From assembly GCA_008508345.1 (NCBI GenBank), contig QNGE01001255.1, forward strand, positions 92,477 to 156,476: a stretch of DNA of 64,000 nucleotides, read 5' to 3'. Below, in pieces: positions 59,990-64,000 of the stretch; within the stretch, counting starts at the first letter, position 1, and every line of letters starts with the position of its first letter. Below the pieces are notes generated by a model. It had not been told where the DNA came from. It saw only the letters and a list, made by a program, of their open reading frames with translations, and did no database searches. The DNA comes from Paragonimus westermani. Lineage: Eukaryota > Platyhelminthes > Trematoda > Plagiorchiida > Troglotrematidae. Position numbers and translations under genes: made by a program.

Positions 59990-60445
59990 ACAGACTTCTT
60001 CAGTCACACACCTGATCTTACACATTCGGACTTACACTGGATACAGAACCGCAACTGGCAAACCTCGAGCCGGTTGTGTTGACGTTGATATGTAGACGCT
60101 CTTTAGCTCTGGTCGCTACGACAAGTCATCTGCAGCCACTCTGGCCAACAATACACGTTGGCAAGCAACAGGTCAAGTGGAGATCCCATTGCTGTTTCAC
60201 CTTACTACCCACATGCATTTCCACCTAACTGAAATTGAGCAGCGTATGCTGTTACAAAACAAACAATACACCTAGGGGCGTAGATAGTAAAATCTGTGAA
60301 CTGCTTTGCCATGTTGCATGGGACAATTGTGTAGGCCACTAGGAAATTTGAAGGCCCATTTGATCATATCAGTAGGGGTGTGATGGTCGATGAGAGAACG
60401 TAGAAGCTTCACATCTAAACCTTCTGACATCCTAAAAAAAGATTA
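59990..60445 (-). pseudogene. PLE RT fossil next to PLE copy 1
   Basis: Read on the minus strand from about 60,440. VKLLRSLIDHHTPTD corresponds to VKLLEPVRKAIAPLS. SNFLVAYTIVP corresponds to motif A (SLDVVSLFTNVP) with its aspartate lost. IVCFVTAYAAQFQL corresponds to LLLRCTFNIQLMF. After two stops, AMGSPLDLLLANVY (about 60,150-60,195) corresponds to motif B (AMGSPLGPLLADIF). The downstream motif C is not clear. It is in the same orientation as the young element and ends a few tens of bases from its 3' terminus, so the young copy may have inserted into or beside this older PLE. Confidence 0.7.
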
Positions 60446-60518
60446 TAAATTTTTACTTTTGTTGATTAGATATCTCAACGTTTCAAATATGCCCATTACG
60501 ATAATGAGAATAAAGAAA

Positions 60519-60564
60519 TATAGGCAAACATATGTTTTCGATAATTCATCTTCAGGCCGGTACA
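60519..60564 (-). ncRNA. Hammerhead-ribozyme-like motif in PLE copy 1 3' region
   Basis: In element orientation: TGTA-CC-GGC, CTGAAGA, nine nucleotides, GAA, AACATATGTT (stem III with TA loop), T at the cleavage position, GCC, TATA. Compared with 50,114-50,159, the outer stem I changes from TGTA/TACA to TGTA/TATA. That replaces a G-C pair by a G-T wobble, so pairing is retained. Stem II is weak in both. It lies about 100 nt 3' of the stop codon of the RT frame. Confidence 0.55.
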
Positions 60565-60666
60565 ATTATACAAGGGGTTAGTAGAGTTAGATCGAGATAT
60601 CGATCAGACTTATTACAGAGAAACGAGGTCACTGGCCAGTCAGTTGGCGATGGCTTGATTGGTCGG

Positions 60667-62430
60667 TTACGTCACGCTTATCCATTGGTTTGACCGCGCC
60701 GGTTGGTCATCGATCCGATGGATTTTTGGCCATGGTAGGTGCAGCGTCTGAACAAACCGTTTTTGATGACATAATATCGGGTCAGTCAGCCTGATTCCGA
60801 TAGCCTCGGCAGTACAAAGTGTTCTAATTCGGACAGCTTTTGATCGGTTGCCCGGCACGCGATATACCACTTTGAAAGCTTCGTCAGTTTTCACCTGGTG
60901 CCCGCTTTCAACCAGATGAGCGAGAATAGCGCTGTTGACCGGTCGTGATTCCCCGTGTCCCAGCCATCGTGGATGGTGTTCTCGGATTCGTTTCGAAAGC
61001 TGTCTTGACGTTCGACCAATATAACCTGCTCCACAGGAACAAGTGAATGAGTAGATACACATAGATGAGGTCTGAACTGTCAGTCTATCTTTGTTATAAA
61101 ACCTGAGAATGGGGGATGTGGAGAATTGAATACGGAGCTCAGCAGTGGCATAGGTCCTGCTTATTGTCTGGTTGAGCCTATCTGTCAGCCATTCCGCGGC
61201 ACTATCACCTTTGAACGGCACTCGAATGAATACGGGTTTCTTTCTTACTTCATGCACTTCAGGCTTAGATGATATCCTGACCATGTTTCTGGCGATAAAT
61301 CGGTCCGGGTAGCCGTTATCATGAAGTACGTTCTTTATGAATTCGAGTTCATTTTCTAGCGTATCCGCTGAACAAATTTTGTATGCTCTATCAGTCAGAC
61401 AGCGCACCAGATTCCTCTTCTGTTTTAGGGGTACAAAACTGTGAAAGTTTGTGTACTGACCTGTCCATGTACTCTTGCGATGAACCCTACGCTGAATAGT
61501 TCCATCTATTCGTCGATGCATACGAACATCTAGGAAAGATATCTCGTTTTCGGTCTCCTCCTCAAGTGTAAACTTAACTGACTGGTGAGCACGATTGAAT
61601 GTGTCGAGTACCGTGTACATATTGGTATCCGAATTGGCTACGATAAATATATCGTCTACGTATCGGTGGTATTGACTGAAACGGCTGATGGTGGATTGAA
61701 GCGCGGTGCGTTCAAGCTTTCCCATAAATATATCAGCCAGGAGGGGTCCGAGCGGGGATCCCATTGCTACGCCATCTGTCTGCCGATACAGCACACCGTT
61801 GAACATCAGTTGTATATTAAAAGTGCAACGGAGCAGAAGTTCTTTCAATTTTAGTGGTGGTAACCCAATTTCGATTCCGCTCTCAGACACGTAGTCACAG
61901 ATAAAATTGACAGTTTCTAGTAACGGTACGTTTGTGAATAAAGACACTACGTCCAATGAGCATGATTTCTGTGAAGTCATGTTAACGTTCTGTATGCAAT
62001 CAACAAATTCAAACGTATCGCGCAGGCTGAGCGGGGCAATCGCCTTTCGGACGGGTTCCAGCAATTTCACTAGCCACTTTGCTGTTGAATGGTAAGGCGA
62101 ATTCATCATATCAAGTATTGGACGAACCGGTACACCAGGTTTGTGGACTTTTGGTAGCCCATAGAGACGGGGTATAGTAGAACCCTGTGGTCGTAGCTGC
62201 TCATAAGTCGCGGAAGTTATCAGCTGCTCGTCCTTTAATGACTTAAGACACTTGGTGATCTGATGTTCGGCATACTCGGTTTTGTCCCTTTCGTTGGCAA
62301 CTCTACGAAACTTGGTCTGGTCTGCAAGAATATCATTCACCTTCTCGATATAATCGCTTCTGTTCAGGATGACAATTCCAGCTCCTTTATCCGGTCTGCT
62401 GAGGAGGATATCTGGATTCTGTTGAAGCAT
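60667..62430 (-). CDS. Penelope-like element reverse transcriptase / GIY-YIG endonuclease
   Basis: A 587-codon open frame. The enzyme would copy element RNA by target-primed reverse transcription after nicking by its endonuclease. Residues 12-20 are RPDKGAGIV, and 88-104 (RLYGLPKVHKPGVPVRP) form the conserved N-terminal RT block. Motif A is SLDVVSLFTN (158-167, catalytic D160), motif B MGSPLGPLLA (223-232) and motif C YVDD (257-260). The thumb follows to about 430. The C-terminus holds CSC at 464-466, the GIY-YIG core AGYIGRTSRQ (468-477), R481/E484 and the N499...AHL segment. All RT catalytic residues are present. The first ATG is used here, but the same frame extends upstream (LKTTLVNCCQLYRKRK...) to a TAA at 62,527-62,529. 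Beyond that stop lies the PLE N-terminal region, so this frame alone may lack a needed part. Copy 2 is the near-identical relative. Confidence 0.92.
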   Translation of the reverse strand: MLQQNPDILLSRPDKGAGIVILNRSDYIEKVNDILADQTKFRRVANERDKTEYAEHQITKCLKSLKDEQLITSATYEQLRPQGSTIPRLYGLPKVHKPGVPVRPILDMMNSPYHSTAKWLVKLLEPVRKAIAPLSLRDTFEFVDCIQNVNMTSQKSCSLDVVSLFTNVPLLETVNFICDYVSESGIEIGLPPLKLKELLLRCTFNIQLMFNGVLYRQTDGVAMGSPLGPLLADIFMGKLERTALQSTISRFSQYHRYVDDIFIVANSDTNMYTVLDTFNRAHQSVKFTLEEETENEISFLDVRMHRRIDGTIQRRVHRKSTWTGQYTNFHSFVPLKQKRNLVRCLTDRAYKICSADTLENELEFIKNVLHDNGYPDRFIARNMVRISSKPEVHEVRKKPVFIRVPFKGDSAAEWLTDRLNQTISRTYATAELRIQFSTSPILRFYNKDRLTVQTSSMCIYSFTCSCGAGYIGRTSRQLSKRIREHHPRWLGHGESRPVNSAILAHLVESGHQVKTDEAFKVVYRVPGNRSKAVRIRTLCTAEAIGIRLTDPILCHQKRFVQTLHLPWPKIHRIDDQPARSNQWISVT

Positions 62431-62526
62431 CCTCAGTGAGTCTATGTGCTCCTTAGTTAAGGGCCCTCTCTGTCTCGATTTACGTTTACGGTATAGCTGG
62501 CAGCAGTTAACAAGTGTAGTTTTGAG

Positions 62527-62811
62527 TTACTCAAGATCATCTACCGAACGCAGGGTTACATCTTGCATTTGACCGAAAAGATTCTCGAATTGCACCTCTA
62601 GTTCTAGACGCTGTTTCTTACGTTGTGGGCAGCAAAACTTGGAACCGAGTGAGAGCGCTTCGATTGCGATACGATCAAGATGTAAATTGGAAACGTTGTG
62701 TACGTACCTTTCTGGTTGACGTGAAAATTCTGCCTGAGGCCTGGAAATGCAGAGAATGCGCGATAGTGAAGCTCGTTTCTTCTGAGTCCGTCTGGCAACC
62801 ACCTGTTTCAC
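62527..62811 (-). pseudogene. PLE N-terminal segment, copy 1, separated by an in-frame TAA
   Basis: It encodes the same RYVHNVSNLHLD...SLGSKFCCPQ...QFENLFGQMQDV block as copy 2, typical of PLE N-termini. It ends DDLE then TAA. Joined in frame through that stop and 31 further codons it meets the 587-codon frame, giving a combined length of about 713 codons, in the usual PLE range. No ATG opens this frame; the first available near-start is GTG at 62,811. The stop could be an ancestral nonsense mutation, a readthrough site or the end of a short first ORF. Confidence 0.75.
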
Positions 62812-62829
62812 GCAAGCTGTGATATCTAC

Positions 62830-63825
62830 CTCACTTTGTTAGAAGTATATTGTTCGCATTGTGTTAACTTATTTGTTTGTAAGTGGCAAGTTCACAGATT
62901 TTAATCGAGAAAAATCGAACGTTTCAGTACCACTTAGTTCAGATGAAACTCAAGTCCACCAAATAGCGAGGAGGACAAATTTAACTCCCATTATGAACAA
63001 GTACATGCACTCATAATGATGGACGAAAACTATAAATACTTACTAGTAAATCTTCGTAAATAGTGCGTTGCGAGAACTCCCTTCAACGTGTGCATATATG
63101 ATTAGGTAGGACTTCACTGTTCAATACTTTTTGTCTAAACGAATTAGAGCACGAATGTAGACAAGTGTAATCGGAGCTGTTTTGCTTTCGCAGGTAGGCT
63201 AAATCATGCTATATTACTCTCCGGGTCAAATTTCATGAAGACGTTGAGTTACGGTGCTTCAAAGTGCCTTTAGGTTTAAAACTTTTGAAGCAACCGTTCT
63301 CGAAGTCACATTTTAACAATTACAATCATCCACTGGTATCCCGAATCACTAATCGTCACCAATCACCAGTTGCCGTGACCAAACAGATCTTATTTAACAT
63401 GTGGTCACAAGTCTATTCAGGAACACTGAGCATATCTCTGTCTGTTTGTTAGCATCACACTGCCGTCATTCTAAAATGGTAGAGTTGTGCATCACAATCG
63501 GTTGAATGATGACCACTGTCTTCGTGAATTCAGCGGTAATACTCACCATAATACTTATCTCTGATACGGCCCTTGCACCAAAGATTATACTATCCTGCAT
63601 ATTTCACCATTCAAATAGACGTCCTCACGGCACGCAACAGGCATGGCACTTCTGAGCGTGTTAATGGTCTCACAATTTTCCGTTCCAAGTTCAACAGACT
63701 CTTCTGTATGGTGGTGTGCAGTGGTGTTTTCGGTGAACTGTATACATGAAAAACTCCGACGTTTTTCTTTCCACCTGGTGCCTTACGAAAGACAGTAGTC
63801 CAACACGACTAAACTCGAGACGATC
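62830..63825. other. Unannotated interval
   Basis: No recognisable element. I checked whether the older PLE of 59,990-60,445 continues on this side of copy 1 and could not see it. Confidence 0.45.
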
Positions 63826-64000
63826 GGGCAACCTGATCATTGCTCACAAGCGAGAGTGGTTCAGCGTTCAGATTTGATAATTCGGTGATGCCTAATGTGA
63901 GGTCAATGGCGCAGTGGTTAACACGGTTGCCTCATGATTGGAATGTCCGGAGTTCAAATCCCGGCCGTGGCAAGGATATGCACTACTGACGAGCTCTAAT
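63826..64000 (+). repeat. SINE family A copy, cut by window end
   Basis: It starts at CTCGAGACGATCGGGCAACC. The A box is TGGCGCAGTGGTTAACAC (63,907-63,924), the loop CTCATGA (63,931-63,937) would place a CAT anticodon, and the B box is GAGTTCAAATCCCGG (63,950-63,964). The start of the body (GGATATGCACTACTGACGAG) follows. It has the best-preserved tRNA-like core in the window, and a methionine-tRNA ancestor is possible. The stems are imperfect, so it is not a functional tRNA. Confidence 0.85.

Larger units (their letters stand above)
60465..62811 (-). mobile_element. Young Penelope-like element, copy 1 (most intact)
   Basis: It comprises an N-terminal segment (62,527-62,811), the RT-GIY-YIG frame (60,667-62,430) and a 3' untranslated end with a hammerhead-like motif. 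The 3' boundary is set by the end of similarity with the copy 2 arm (GAAACGTTGAG, near 60,474). Upstream of 62,754 it departs from copy 2 and lacks the inverted 5' arm, so it may be 5'-truncated or may carry a different 5' end. No target-site duplication was identified. Near-identity with copy 2, 12 kb away, implies recent activity of this family. Confidence 0.9.

Noticed and set aside
1..64000. CRISPR arrays, operons, bacterial promoters, phage or integron features
   Set aside because: Nothing of this kind is visible; content and repeats are those of an animal nuclear genome.

Overview
The window looks like repeat-rich, gene-poor nuclear DNA of a metazoan. A flatworm, probably a trematode, is my best guess. 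This is inference: the sequence shows dense Penelope-like elements (PLEs), a Ty3/Gypsy integrase fossil, an RTE-like LINE fossil, many decayed tRNA-derived SINEs and an assembly gap inside a repeat. I find no operons, no bacterial promoters and no convincing host exon. Nearly every interpretable stretch is a transposable element.

Layout. 1-5,990: SINE fragments, a dispersed repeat (family C) and a decayed Gypsy integrase on the minus strand (3,990-5,110). 7,005-7,465: a complete SINE with 14-bp target-site duplications. 10,268-11,216: the 3' half of an old PLE followed by a hammerhead-ribozyme-like fold. 11,765-26,985: SINE A and B copies, repeat family D twice, and two minus-strand PLE fossils (17,922-18,253 and 25,480-26,040). 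28,440-29,500 and 33,390-34,700: two long plus-strand PLE fossils recognisable only by frame-hopping translation. 31,010-44,490: composite SINEs, SINE B copies and a second repeat C locus. 47,812-50,205: young PLE copy 2, with a 446-N gap, one nonsense codon and about 213-bp terminal inverted arms. 55,168-55,381: a short foldback insertion with 13-bp duplications and a PLE-terminus-like sequence. 58,990-59,660: an RTE-like LINE 3' end. 59,990-60,445: another PLE fossil. 60,465-62,811: young PLE copy 1, with a 587-codon open RT-GIY-YIG frame. 63,826-64,000: a SINE cut by the window end.

How the parts relate. PLEs encode a reverse transcriptase fused to a GIY-YIG endonuclease and are known to carry hammerhead ribozymes in their terminal repeats. 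Both young copies here, and one much older PLE lineage, carry a compatible motif about 90-110 nt past the coding end. Both young copies also share an in-frame TAA separating an N-terminal PLE segment from the main frame. SINE families A and B share a 3' tail, which suggests mobilisation by one LINE. The PLE fossils range from nearly intact to barely readable, so the locus records repeated PLE invasions.
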